Assembly: GCF_003012735.1 (NCBI RefSeq)
Contig: NZ_PXYI01000002.1
Coordinates: forward strand, 434,001-498,000
Source of the DNA: Allosphingosinicella deserti
GTDB taxonomy: Bacteria; Pseudomonadota; Alphaproteobacteria; Sphingomonadales; Sphingomonadaceae
Direction of reading: 5' to 3'
DNA length: 64,000 bases
The translations under genes and the position numbers were made by a program. The notes under the pieces were generated by a model. That model was not told the DNA's origin, ran no database searches, and saw nothing but the letters and a program-made list of their open reading frames with translations. Shown in pieces: positions 1 to 8,950 of this stretch. Positions within the stretch are counted from its first letter, which is position 1, and the number at the start of each line of letters is the position of its first letter.

Positions 1-1645
1 TGAAAGCGCCCCAGGCAAATCGCTTGCCGTCAGCCGCCTGGCCGGCAAGGTCGAAGCTCCAGGCGAGCTCGGCGGAGCCGATCGCGCCCTGGTCGACGAG
101 GAACGAATTCTCGCGATAGCCGCGCACCGTCCCCTGGCCGCCGATCGATAGCCGCTCGCCCGAATAAAGGATTCCGCTCGCTATCTGTCCCGCAAGCCGG
201 GCACGAAGCTCGAGACCCGGCGGGCCGAGCCTGCGGGCATAATTGGCCTGCACGAGGCCGGCGAGGAAATGCGCATCGGGATTGAGGATGCCGGGGAGGT
301 CCGATCGGGTGCCGCCGAGCCCCATGCTTGCGGTCGCGGAGACCGCCAGGACCTGCTTCACGCCGCGGACGACGTAGTCGCCGGTGAGCCGCACGACGCC
401 GTAGCGGCTGCGCCCGTCCTTCGATCCCGGCGCGAACGAGAATGGCTCGCCGAACAGGAAGCTGCGCTGGCTGCGATAGCCGAAGAGCAGGCCGGCGGAG
501 AGGGTGCGGGACGGAGACCAGCGGCCAGGCACGGCACCGGGCGCGAGCGGCTCTTCGACGAAACGATGGACGAAGCCCCCTTCGACCGCGCGATCCTCGG
601 CACGGATATCGAGCGGGAGGAGCGGGCGATCGATCACCGCCGCGTCGTTGTAGCTGCCGCGCACCGTCAGGCTCGTGCGCGGCGACAGGAACGGCGTCGC
701 GTAACTGATCTGGGCATCCTCCACGCCTTCGGTATAGCCGATCTCGGCGCTGACCAGATCGCCGCTGGTGAAGGCGTTGCGCAGATAGCCGGCGGCGGAA
801 AGCCGGTCGCTGCCGACCGCCGGCGAGCGGTCGTTCGCGTAACCAAGACTGATGTCGCCGCGCCGCTCCGGTTCGACCAGCACATGGAGGCTCGCTTCGC
901 CGGGCCGCGCACCCGGGCGGAGGTCCGCGTTGATCGTCCGGATGCCGGCACTTTCTGCCAGCAACCGGAAATCCCGCTCGATCGCGAAGGCGCTGAGCGG
1001 CGCGCCCTGCGCGGACGGGAAGCGGCGGCGCACATACTCTCCGCCGAGACCCTTGTCCTTGCCGCCGGCGAATTCGACGCTGATCGCCTCGCGGTCCGGA
1101 TCGGGCGGAACGAGGCGGCCCTCGATCAGCCGCAGCTCCAATATGCCATCGGCGATCCGCGACCTCTCCGAAACGAGCAGCCCCGAATTGACGAAGCCGG
1201 CGGTGACCAGGGCGCGGTTGAGCAGTTGCACCAGCGCGATTGCAGACGAGATGCGGCCGTCGCGATCAGGGAGGCCGTTCTGTGCGAACTGCCGCTCGAT
1301 CCATGCGGCGCCGAGGGGCTCCCCGCGGCGATGATCGAGGCGCAGCCCGGCGGTGTCGGCCGCCGGCGGCTGCCAGTGTCGAGGGGGTATCCCGCCGCCG
1401 CTCGACGCCTCGGCCGCAACCGCGATCCGGCGGATCCGGTGCGAGTCCGCCGCGGCCGACGGAGGCGTGAGGCGGCTCGCCGGTGGCACCAGCGGCAGGC
1501 TCTTGGGCGCGGTCCAGTCGGGCAGGGGCGGCGGCTCGGCCTGGGGACCGGTGCGCTCACGCACGGCTTCAGGGCCCGTCTGCGCCTGGGCAAGCCCCGC
1601 CGGCGCAAGGCCTAGGACGAGCCCGCCGAAGCGGGCGAGGCTCAT
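1..1645 (-). CDS. TpsB-type outer-membrane transporter (ShlB/FhaC/HecB family), partial
   Basis: This is the outer-membrane pore of a two-partner (type Vb) secretion system and should export the TpsA protein encoded just upstream. The reverse-strand reading runs open from an ATG at 1645 (overlapping the tpsA stop as ATGA; another ATG lies at 1651) to the window edge. It covers about 548 residues, so only the last part of the barrel is missing. An N-terminal signal segment (LGLAPAGLAQAQ) is followed by a proline-rich stretch, POTRA-like sequence (EGRLVPPD, YVRRRFPSAQGAPLS) and a barrel region with the family motif VRGY (GTVRGYRENSFLVDQG), which marks the loop-6 plug in FhaC. The edge truncation is an artefact of the window. 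Confidence 0.9.
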   Translation of the reverse strand, partial: MSLARFGGLVLGLAPAGLAQAQTGPEAVRERTGPQAEPPPLPDWTAPKSLPLVPPASRLTPPSAAADSHRIRRIAVAAEASSGGGIPPRHWQPPAADTAGLRLDHRRGEPLGAAWIERQFAQNGLPDRDGRISSAIALVQLLNRALVTAGFVNSGLLVSERSRIADGILELRLIEGRLVPPDPDREAISVEFAGGKDKGLGGEYVRRRFPSAQGAPLSAFAIERDFRLLAESAGIRTINADLRPGARPGEASLHVLVEPERRGDISLGYANDRSPAVGSDRLSAAGYLRNAFTSGDLVSAEIGYTEGVEDAQISYATPFLSPRTSLTVRGSYNDAAVIDRPLLPLDIRAEDRAVEGGFVHRFVEEPLAPGAVPGRWSPSRTLSAGLLFGYRSQRSFLFGEPFSFAPGSKDGRSRYGVVRLTGDYVVRGVKQVLAVSATASMGLGGTRSDLPGILNPDAHFLAGLVQANYARRLGPPGLELRARLAGQIASGILYSGERLSIGGQGTVRGYRENSFLVDQGAIGSAELAWSFDLAGQAADGKRFAWGAF

Positions 1646-4600
1646 CGGCATGGTGCCTGCCCGGGTGTCGGCACCGTGCCGCTCGGCGTGCCTGCGGCAT
1701 AGGGCCCGGTCGGCCGGATCGAGAGCTGGCTGAGCGCGCCGCTGGCGCGCACGGCTGGGCATTGGCCGCGCAGGATTGCCGAGGCATCGATCAGGGACAG
1801 ATCGGGCGAGACGGTTCCGGCGCTGACGTCGTAAATGGCATTGTCGAACTGAAGATCTCCGTCGACTTCGACGCGGTTGAGGCGGTCGGCCGAGGCGATG
1901 AAATACTTGCTCGAAATGAGCACGTTCGCCCCGCCGCTTTGACCGAGCGCAAGGATGTCGCCGCCGTGCGACACCACGGCGAACGGACTGGCGATGACGA
2001 TCAGCCCGCCCGTGCCGGGGCCGGAGGATGTTTCGAGGACGCCTGGTGCCGTGACGCCGCGCAGGATGAGGAACCCGTCGGACGGCATGTCGAGCAGGAT
2101 GTTGCCGGCGGACCCATTGGCGGAATTGGTGGAGATGCGACCCCCTTCGGCAAGCGTGATGTTGCGGCCGCTGACGAGCACGCTTCCGGCCGGGCCTTCG
2201 AAGTCGCTCTCATTCTCGCTCGAAATCTCGGATCCCGCTCCGGAGACGAGCAGGTTCGTCGCCTCGATGACGACATTGCCCGCCGGGTTCGGGTTAGAAA
2301 GCGACGTGGTGACGATCGACCGTTCCAGAATTGCGAAGTCGCCGGTCTTGATGTCGATGTTGCCACCCGCGCCCGTGGCGAGCTCGAGCGCCTTCGAGCT
2401 GATCGCGCTGCCGTCCGACATCCGGATTGCGCCGGCCTCGATCGTGACGTCTCCCGCAGCACCCGCGCCGAGGGTGTTGGTGCCGATGCCGGCGTTGCGC
2501 AGGGTCAAGGTGCCGGCCACCTTGACGTCGACTGTTCCCGAATCCCCGCCTTCGATCGCCTCGGAGCTGATCCCGCTCCGGAACATGTCGAGCGCGGCGA
2601 CATCGACGGTCACGGCCCCGGCGTCGCCGGAGCCGAATGCGTCCGAATTGATCGATGCATCGGTGAGGCTCGCCGTCCCACCCTGCAGGCTCACCGATCC
2701 GGCGTGCCCCACGCCGAGCGTCAGCGACGAAATGCTCGAGCGGCCGGCCATTGCGAGGCGCCCGACGCTCACTGCAACATTGCCTCCGTCGCCCTCACCG
2801 CGCGCGTCGGAGGTAATCGCGCTCAACGTCTCCATCGAAAGCCTGTCGGCCTTGACGCTCACGTCGCCGCCGTTGCCGGTGGCGGTCTGCGCGCCGTCGG
2901 CGGAAATGAAACCGAGGCTCATGTCGATGGTGCGGGCGGTGACGGTGACGCCGCCACCCTTTCCGGTGCCGCTGACGTCGGCGGAGATGCCGCCGTCGTT
3001 GAGGGTCAGCTCGTTCCCCACCGCGATATCGAGGCTGCCACCGTCTCCGCTGCCGAGCGCGTCCGACGAGATCCGGCTTTGCCCGGCGATGCGCAGATCG
3101 CCGGCGGTCAGCGAAACGCCGCCGGCCTCGCCGCTGCCATATGTGTCCGAGCTCAACGTGGCACCGTCGTCGAGAGAAACCGATCGTGAGGCTTCGATCG
3201 ACACCAGCCCGCCATCGCCCTCGCCCAGGGCTTCGGAGCCGATCGCGCTGGCGACGAGCTCCACCTGCGGCGCTTCGATCAGGATTCCGCCCGCCGCGCC
3301 GCGGCCCAGCGTGTTGGAAGCGATCCTGGCGCCGTTCTCGAGGCGCAGGCGATCACGGAGCTCGATCGCCACCACCAGGGCTTCACCGTCCCCGGAGGCG
3401 CTGGCGAGAATGCTGCTGCGGTCGAGCAGCAGCGCCCCGCCGCCGATCAGCACGCCGCCCGAATCGCCCGACGCATAGGCATTCGAAGTGACATAGGATG
3501 CGTCGTGGAGGGCAAGGGTTCCCGGTACCGTCAGCTCGACCAGCCCGCCGACGCCGGTGTTATAGGAATCGGAGGTGATGTAGGATCGGACGAGCGTCGC
3601 GTCGCCCGCCTCCACCGCCGCGCCGCCCGCATCGCCGTCCCCCAGCGCGTCGGCCGAAATGTAGCTGTCGGTGAGATCGAGGCGCGGCGTCTGGACCAGG
3701 ACGGCGCCGCTGTCGCCGGAGCCGTTGGAGTCCGTCGAGATCCACGAGAAATCGTCGAAGCGGATGGCGCGCGTGGCAGCAAGTTGAACGATCCCGGCAT
3801 CGCCGCTGCCGAATGCCTCGGAGACGATGCCGCCGTTCGCAAGCCGGATTTCCTCTCCGGCAAGAGAGATCGTGCCCGGCGCACCGACTTCGCTGCTGCG
3901 CGAGGCAACCACCGAGCCGCCAAGCAGTTCGATGCTCCGGGCGGTGATGGTGATGTCGCCTGCCGAGGTCCCATCATTGCCCGTCGTCATGATGTTGGAA
4001 GCGCCGTTCAGCGCCAGCGTGTCGGCCAACAGTCCTATTGCGCCGCCTTGCGCCGCGGGCGACGAGTAAGCTGACAGGGCGCTGCTCTCGAGCGACACCG
4101 CCCCGCCGGCGACCGAGATCGATCCGTCGGCGCGGGCGGCGGCGGTCGTGATCAGAAAGGAATTCTCCAGGATGACGGCTCCGGTGCCGACCGAGCCGCC
4201 CTCGAGCCGGGCAATCCCCGCGTCGGTTCCGGCCGCATGGAGGCGAAAGCCGCCGCCGGTCAGCGTCGCGTCGCGGATGTGGATCTCGGAAGCGTCCAGC
4301 GACAGCGTCGAGTCGTCGGGCAGCAGCGCTGCATTGGTTCCGTCGACCAGGATCACGCCTTCGCTGCCGAGGAATCCGAACGCCTCCGGCGCTGCGACCG
4401 ACAGGGTGGATCCCGCCGGCGTGGTGACGGCAAATGCAGAGCCGTCGGAGAAATGCAATGTGCCGGCGGTTGAGAAATGTGCGGCGGCCGGGACGTTCAG
4501 CTGTGCCTCGGGGCCGAAGATCACGCCGGCCGGGTTGAGAAAGTAGAAATCGGCGCTGGGCAGCGCGCTGCTGTCGAGCGTCCCGAACAGGCGCGAGGGA

Positions 4601-4893
4601 GCGCCGCCGGTCACCCGATTGACCACGTTCGAAATCGCGCCCGGATCTCCGGCGCTGAACGTCCACCGCGCAGCGTCTCCGGCGGCGAGATCGAATTGGG
4701 CGAAGCTGTGGAACAGGTTCGTTCCCGCCACCCGGCCACCGTCGATGGTCGTCACATTGCCGTTGGTCGCGACTTGGGTGCCGAGCGTGGAGGATGCGGT
4801 CTGATCCGGATCGATGACCGTTGCGGGAGGCGCCTGCGCGACCGAAGCGCCGGCGCAGCCGAGCAGCAGGGCCGCAAGCAGGCGGGGGGTCAC
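1642..4893 (-). CDS. TpsA exoprotein: filamentous haemagglutinin N-terminal domain with beta-helix repeats
   Basis: This is a large secreted protein of about 1083 residues, the likely cargo of the adjacent TpsB. A GTG start at 4893 overlaps the stop of the CHAT gene (GTGA), and the next residues form a signal peptide (LLAALLLGCAGASVAQA). Residues of roughly 25-170 carry TPS-domain signatures: TIDGGRVAGTNLFHSF, NVVNRVTGG, and FLNPAGVIFGPEAQLNV. The remainder is built of about 28-34-residue repeats of the type ISSDALGSGDGG, rich in Gly/Asp/Ser and expected to fold as a right-handed beta-helix. The C-terminus contains an ILRGQCPAVR segment. The reading frame stays open upstream to 5721, but that part is a shadow of the CHAT gene. 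The biological target is unknown. Confidence 0.9.
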   Translation of the reverse strand: MTPRLLAALLLGCAGASVAQAPPATVIDPDQTASSTLGTQVATNGNVTTIDGGRVAGTNLFHSFAQFDLAAGDAARWTFSAGDPGAISNVVNRVTGGAPSRLFGTLDSSALPSADFYFLNPAGVIFGPEAQLNVPAAAHFSTAGTLHFSDGSAFAVTTPAGSTLSVAAPEAFGFLGSEGVILVDGTNAALLPDDSTLSLDASEIHIRDATLTGGGFRLHAAGTDAGIARLEGGSVGTGAVILENSFLITTAAARADGSISVAGGAVSLESSALSAYSSPAAQGGAIGLLADTLALNGASNIMTTGNDGTSAGDITITARSIELLGGSVVASRSSEVGAPGTISLAGEEIRLANGGIVSEAFGSGDAGIVQLAATRAIRFDDFSWISTDSNGSGDSGAVLVQTPRLDLTDSYISADALGDGDAGGAAVEAGDATLVRSYITSDSYNTGVGGLVELTVPGTLALHDASYVTSNAYASGDSGGVLIGGGALLLDRSSILASASGDGEALVVAIELRDRLRLENGARIASNTLGRGAAGGILIEAPQVELVASAIGSEALGEGDGGLVSIEASRSVSLDDGATLSSDTYGSGEAGGVSLTAGDLRIAGQSRISSDALGSGDGGSLDIAVGNELTLNDGGISADVSGTGKGGGVTVTARTIDMSLGFISADGAQTATGNGGDVSVKADRLSMETLSAITSDARGEGDGGNVAVSVGRLAMAGRSSISSLTLGVGHAGSVSLQGGTASLTDASINSDAFGSGDAGAVTVDVAALDMFRSGISSEAIEGGDSGTVDVKVAGTLTLRNAGIGTNTLGAGAAGDVTIEAGAIRMSDGSAISSKALELATGAGGNIDIKTGDFAILERSIVTTSLSNPNPAGNVVIEATNLLVSGAGSEISSENESDFEGPAGSVLVSGRNITLAEGGRISTNSANGSAGNILLDMPSDGFLILRGVTAPGVLETSSGPGTGGLIVIASPFAVVSHGGDILALGQSGGANVLISSKYFIASADRLNRVEVDGDLQFDNAIYDVSAGTVSPDLSLIDASAILRGQCPAVRASGALSQLSIRPTGPYAAGTPSGTVPTPGQAPCR

Positions 4894-7244
4894 CGCCACG
4901 CCCCCAGCAAGGTGAAGGCGGCCCAGATGTGGGGGCGAGCCTGCGCGCCGCCGCCGCGGATCATCGCCAGCTGGGCGTCGCGCAAGGCGTCCGATCGGGA
5001 GCGCCCGCTGCCGTAAGCGGCGTAAAATCGGCGCATCAATTCTCCGGTGCCGGAATCGTCGACCTGCCAAAGCGAGGCGAGGGCGCTGACCGCGCCGGCC
5101 TGAACCGCCGCTCCGGCGAGACCCATGCTGGCTTCGTCGTCGCCGACCGCGGTCTCGCAGGCGCTGAGCACAAGCAGATCCAGCGATTCGCCCCGCTTGT
5201 GATTGCCGCCGATGATGTCGCGCAGCTCCCGCAGTCGAATCAGTTCGCCGTTGGCGACGATGAAGGCGCGGTCCGATCGGCCGTCGAACGACGCGTGGGT
5301 GGCGAGATGGAGAATGTCGACGTCTCCCGAACCCATCGCCTGCACCAGATCGGCGCGTTTGAAATTGGCGAGGTGCTCGCCGGGCGCACCGTTGGCGGCG
5401 GCGATGTCGGCTTCCGCGGCCGTGCTGGCCAGCGCCGCGAACGAACCGGCCGGGAGGCGCACCCTGTGCTGGAGCGAGGCCGCGACGATGCGGGCCGGCC
5501 GGCGTCCGCGGATCTCGCCGGGCTGGAGATAGGCGAGCGCCGGCGCGACGACGACCCGGGTCCGCTCGGCAAGAAAGCGGCCGTCGGCGTCGACGAGGGC
5601 CGCGAAGGGCAAAGCGCGCAGCGGCCCGTCGGGAATGATGGCGATTACCGATCCGGCCCCGAGCTGATCCTCGATCGGTGCGATCAGCAATTGGTAGAGC
5701 CGCCGTGCCGGTGCCCGCCATGCCTCGTCGTCGCCATAGGTGGTGGACAATACCATCGCTTCGACCAGCCGGCCGACCGCATCCCGGTTGGCGCTGCGAT
5801 CCGGTGCCAGCCTGCGAAAGGTGCGGGCGCCGCCCGGCTGGTCACCCGAAAGGATGAGCAATTCGATGCGATCGGGAAGCAGCAGCGGGTAGAGTACGAT
5901 CTCTCCGGCGGCGAGATCCTGCGGCTTCAGTGCGTCGCGCGGCGGCAGGCATTCGCTGCCGACGGCATTTTGCAACTCGGCCTGGCGCGAGGCTTCGACG
6001 ATGATCTGCGCGGCTTCGATGCGGGCGGGGTCCCCGCCGGCAAGGGCGACGTCGGCCGCCTGTTCGAAGACGTCGCGCATGTACAGAGCGAAGGTCGATT
6101 CCTCGGTCAGCGGATCGAGGCGCGGCAGCAGCGGCCGCAGAGTCTCGAGCGCTGCCAGTGCCGCGGCGCTGTACCGCTCACGATTCACCGGATCCGCGGC
6201 CGCGAGCAGCAGATACAGGCCCGGCACCCGCGCGGGGAGCGGACGGCGGCTTTCCAGCAGTAGCGCCTGCTCAGCGAGCGTGATGGCACGCGCCGGCTCA
6301 CCTTGTGCAAAGGCAAGCCGCGCCTCGATTTCGGCGGCAAAGGCGAGTGCGTCCGAATCCGGTTGCTGGCTCTCGCGCATCGCGGCGATACCGCGCTCCA
6401 CCGCCCCGGCCTCGGTGCCGCCGAGCTCGATCACGACGGCAAGCAGCCGCCCCATCACCTCGCCGCGGAGCGCCGGCGCGGTAATCGCGCCGGCCGCCGG
6501 CATCGTCCGAAGCGCCGCTTCGATCCCCGCCTTGCGCATCGCTTCGCGATCCTCCGCCGGGCTGCGGCTGAGCGTGAGCCAGAAGCGCGCGAGCCGCAGG
6601 CCGGCCAGGCTCGACAGCGTCGCGTCGCCGTTGCGAAGCGCGCGGGCGGCGGCACATTGCAGCGCGATCATCGACAGATAGGCGTTGGTGGTTCTCGCCA
6701 GGTTGCGGTCCGAAAGATCCCCGCAACTGTCGATTTCGCTTCGCTCCGCCGCCGCCAGTTCGGCGGCGGTGACCTCGCCGCCCCCACGCGGCAGACTCGC
6801 CTCATCGCTGCTGCCGCGGGTCGTACCCGATCCCGGGCCGGCAAGCGCGACCAGCCCAAGCCGATAAGCCGCCAGCGCCGAAAGGTCCGGAGCCTCGGCG
6901 CCGGCGGCGCGGAAGGCGGTGGTCAGGAACGCCTGTGCCTGTGCCTGGCTGCCGTCGGGCGAGCGCCGCATCGTCTCGCCGGCCGCGGCGCAATAGAGCG
7001 CCAGGCTGCGGCGGGTCGGGCGCCCGGCGCCGTTCGCCTCGATGTCGAGGGTGCGAACGGCCTGGTCAAGCGAGGAGCCGTCGCCGATGCGAAGGTGCTG
7101 CTCGACCTGCTCCGCCGCCGACACCAGGGCTTGCTCCGGCGGAAACGCGGGCCGTGCGACAGTGGCGGCGCACAGGTCATCGGCGGTGGCGGCCATTGCC
7201 GGTGCGGACAGCGCCACTCCGGCAAGGCCGAGCGCAAACCGCAT
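4890..7244 (-). CDS. Exported CHAT-domain (caspase-like) cysteine peptidase with helical-repeat N-terminus
   Basis: This protein of about 784 residues has a C-terminal CHAT domain, a clan CD cysteine peptidase related to caspases and separase. The dyad is visible: His in HLATHASFDG (about residue 650) and Cys in LVLSACETAVG (about residue 696), followed by the conserved MGLAGAAVQAGA and SLWQVDD segments. The preceding part is Ala/Leu-rich and looks like TPR-type helices. I chose the ATG at 7244 because it begins a clean signal peptide (MRFALGLAGVALSAPAMAA); the frame is open to 7334 without signal features. The protein should therefore be periplasmic or exported. It is the first gene of the overlapping CHAT-tpsA-tpsB operon. 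A role in maturing or releasing the exoprotein is inference. Confidence 0.88.
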   Translation of the reverse strand: MRFALGLAGVALSAPAMAATADDLCAATVARPAFPPEQALVSAAEQVEQHLRIGDGSSLDQAVRTLDIEANGAGRPTRRSLALYCAAAGETMRRSPDGSQAQAQAFLTTAFRAAGAEAPDLSALAAYRLGLVALAGPGSGTTRGSSDEASLPRGGGEVTAAELAAAERSEIDSCGDLSDRNLARTTNAYLSMIALQCAAARALRNGDATLSSLAGLRLARFWLTLSRSPAEDREAMRKAGIEAALRTMPAAGAITAPALRGEVMGRLLAVVIELGGTEAGAVERGIAAMRESQQPDSDALAFAAEIEARLAFAQGEPARAITLAEQALLLESRRPLPARVPGLYLLLAAADPVNRERYSAAALAALETLRPLLPRLDPLTEESTFALYMRDVFEQAADVALAGGDPARIEAAQIIVEASRQAELQNAVGSECLPPRDALKPQDLAAGEIVLYPLLLPDRIELLILSGDQPGGARTFRRLAPDRSANRDAVGRLVEAMVLSTTYGDDEAWRAPARRLYQLLIAPIEDQLGAGSVIAIIPDGPLRALPFAALVDADGRFLAERTRVVVAPALAYLQPGEIRGRRPARIVAASLQHRVRLPAGSFAALASTAAEADIAAANGAPGEHLANFKRADLVQAMGSGDVDILHLATHASFDGRSDRAFIVANGELIRLRELRDIIGGNHKRGESLDLLVLSACETAVGDDEASMGLAGAAVQAGAVSALASLWQVDDSGTGELMRRFYAAYGSGRSRSDALRDAQLAMIRGGGAQARPHIWAAFTLLGAWR

Positions 7245-7396
7245 CAGTCGACCGGCCCATCCTCCGGTCGTCAGCGCATCTCGGCGATCGTGGACTCGCG
7301 CGCGAATAGAAGCCTCCCCCAAAGGCGAGGCCATCGTGCCTCACCGCAGAAAGCGCCGCAACCAGCCAATTGCGACCGTCTCCCGCGGCGAGACGG

Positions 7397-8905
7397 TCAA
7401 AGCATGATGCCGACGGTCTTGAGCTCGGTATAGGCTTCGATGCCGATCCGTCCGCCCTCGCGGCCGAGGCCGGATTGCTTGACTCCGCCGAACGGCATCG
7501 AGCTATCCGCCGCCGAGGTGCAATTGCCCCACACCATGCCGCTCTTCAGCTTGGCGGCAAGGCGGTGCATCGCCGAAAGGTCGCGGGTCCAGATGCTGGC
7601 GGAGAGGCCGTACACGGTGTCGTTCGCAGCCTTGGCGACTTCGTCGAGATCGTCGAAGCGCTGGGCGGCGAGGACGGGACCGAAAATCTCCTCGCGCACC
7701 ACCTTCATCTCGGGCGTGACGTCGACGAGCACGGTCGGGTTGACGAACCAGCCGTCTCCACCGGGCGTGTCGCCGCCGACGAGCACCGAGGCGCCTTCCC
7801 GCCGGCCAGAGTCGATATAGCCGAGCACGCGCTCATGCTGCTCCGCCGAGACCAGTGGGCCCATCCTCGTGCCGGGCGCAAGGCTCGGGCCGACCGTCCA
7901 GCCGGCGGCATCTTTCGCGACCGCCTCGATCAGCCGATCGAAGATGCTGCGATGGGCGAACAGGCGCGATCCGGCGATGCAGACCTGCCCGGCATTGGAA
8001 AAGATCGCCCGCGCGGCGCCGTTCGCGGCCTGCCCGATGTCGACGTCCGGCAGCACGATCACCGGCGACTTGCCGCCGAGCTCCAGCGTGACCCGCTTCA
8101 GCGTGTCGACGGCGGCGCGGCTGATCAGCTTGCCGACATGGGTCGAGCCGGTGAAGCCGATCTTGTCGACGTCGGGATGGCGCACCATGCGATCGCCGGC
8201 GGTCTCGCCATAGCCGGTGACGATGTTGATCACACCCGCCGGAATTCCGGACTGCACGATCAGGTCGGCAAGCCGCAACACGGTCAGCGGCGTCTGCTCG
8301 GCGGGCTTCAGCACCATCGTACAGCCGGCGGCGAGCGCCGGCGCGATCTTCTGCACCGCCATCATCAGCGGATAATTCCACGGCACGATCTGGGCGCAGA
8401 CTCCGACCGGCTCGCGGCGGATGTAGGCGTGGACGGCGCCCGACGGGAAATTGGCTGGATCGAGATGCTCGCCGGTCAGCCGCGTCGCCCAGCCCGCCAT
8501 GTAGCGCAGGGTCGAGACCGACCGGGGAATGTCGTACCCGGCGCTCGACGCCAGCGGCTTGCCGTTGTCGATCGATTCCAACTCGGCGAGTTCCGCGGCA
8601 TGCTGCTCGATGAGATCGGCCAGGCCGTGGATCAGCCGCTCGCGCTGATACGGCGACAGCCCCGTCCAGCGGCCGTCGTCGAACGCCCGGCGGGCCGCGG
8701 CGACCGCACGGTCGATGTCGTCCGCGGTAGCATCGGCGATCGTCGCGATCTCCCGCCCCGTCGAGGGGTCATGGACGGCGATGGTCGCGTCGCCGGTCGA
8801 CGCGGTCCACTCCCCATCGATGAACAAAGCCGGCGCGCGGGCGAGGAGCCTTTGGGCGCTTTCGGAATATGCCGGCTGGGCGGCGGTGCGGAGCGTCTCG
8901 TTCAT
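7397..8905 (-). CDS. NAD(P)-dependent aldehyde dehydrogenase
   Basis: This is a full-length (502 residues) aldehyde dehydrogenase of the classical superfamily, oxidising an aldehyde to the acid. Visible hallmarks are the cofactor-binding stretch PWNYPL with LKPAEQTPLT, the GFTGSTHVGK loop, the catalytic glutamate in LELGGKSP and the catalytic cysteine in NAGQVCIAGSR. The C-terminal PFGGVKQSGLGREGG is also typical. Overall it resembles the betaine-aldehyde / phenylacetaldehyde / aminobutyraldehyde group, but the substrate cannot be set from sequence alone. It stands 152 bp downstream of the CHAT operon start and 45 bp downstream of the ABC permease gene on the same strand, so cotranscription with the latter is possible. 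Confidence 0.9.
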   Translation of the reverse strand: MNETLRTAAQPAYSESAQRLLARAPALFIDGEWTASTGDATIAVHDPSTGREIATIADATADDIDRAVAAARRAFDDGRWTGLSPYQRERLIHGLADLIEQHAAELAELESIDNGKPLASSAGYDIPRSVSTLRYMAGWATRLTGEHLDPANFPSGAVHAYIRREPVGVCAQIVPWNYPLMMAVQKIAPALAAGCTMVLKPAEQTPLTVLRLADLIVQSGIPAGVINIVTGYGETAGDRMVRHPDVDKIGFTGSTHVGKLISRAAVDTLKRVTLELGGKSPVIVLPDVDIGQAANGAARAIFSNAGQVCIAGSRLFAHRSIFDRLIEAVAKDAAGWTVGPSLAPGTRMGPLVSAEQHERVLGYIDSGRREGASVLVGGDTPGGDGWFVNPTVLVDVTPEMKVVREEIFGPVLAAQRFDDLDEVAKAANDTVYGLSASIWTRDLSAMHRLAAKLKSGMVWGNCTSAADSSMPFGGVKQSGLGREGGRIGIEAYTELKTVGIML

Positions 8906-8950
8906 CCCGCGCCTTTACACGCTCCGGCGCGCGAGGCGAAGGGGGGGTGA

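Noticed and set aside
269-3189. Long plus-strand open frames (448 and 568 codons)
   Set aside because: They are antisense shadows of tpsB and tpsA; the minus-strand frames have signal peptides, domain motifs and coupled starts.
4894-5721. N-terminal 276-codon extension of the TpsA frame
   Set aside because: The extension is Arg-rich shadow sequence inside the CHAT gene; the GTG at 4893 followed by a signal peptide is the true start.
7370-8950. 526-codon plus-strand frame
   Set aside because: Antisense to the aldehyde dehydrogenase, Arg/Asp/Ala-rich and without any family motif.
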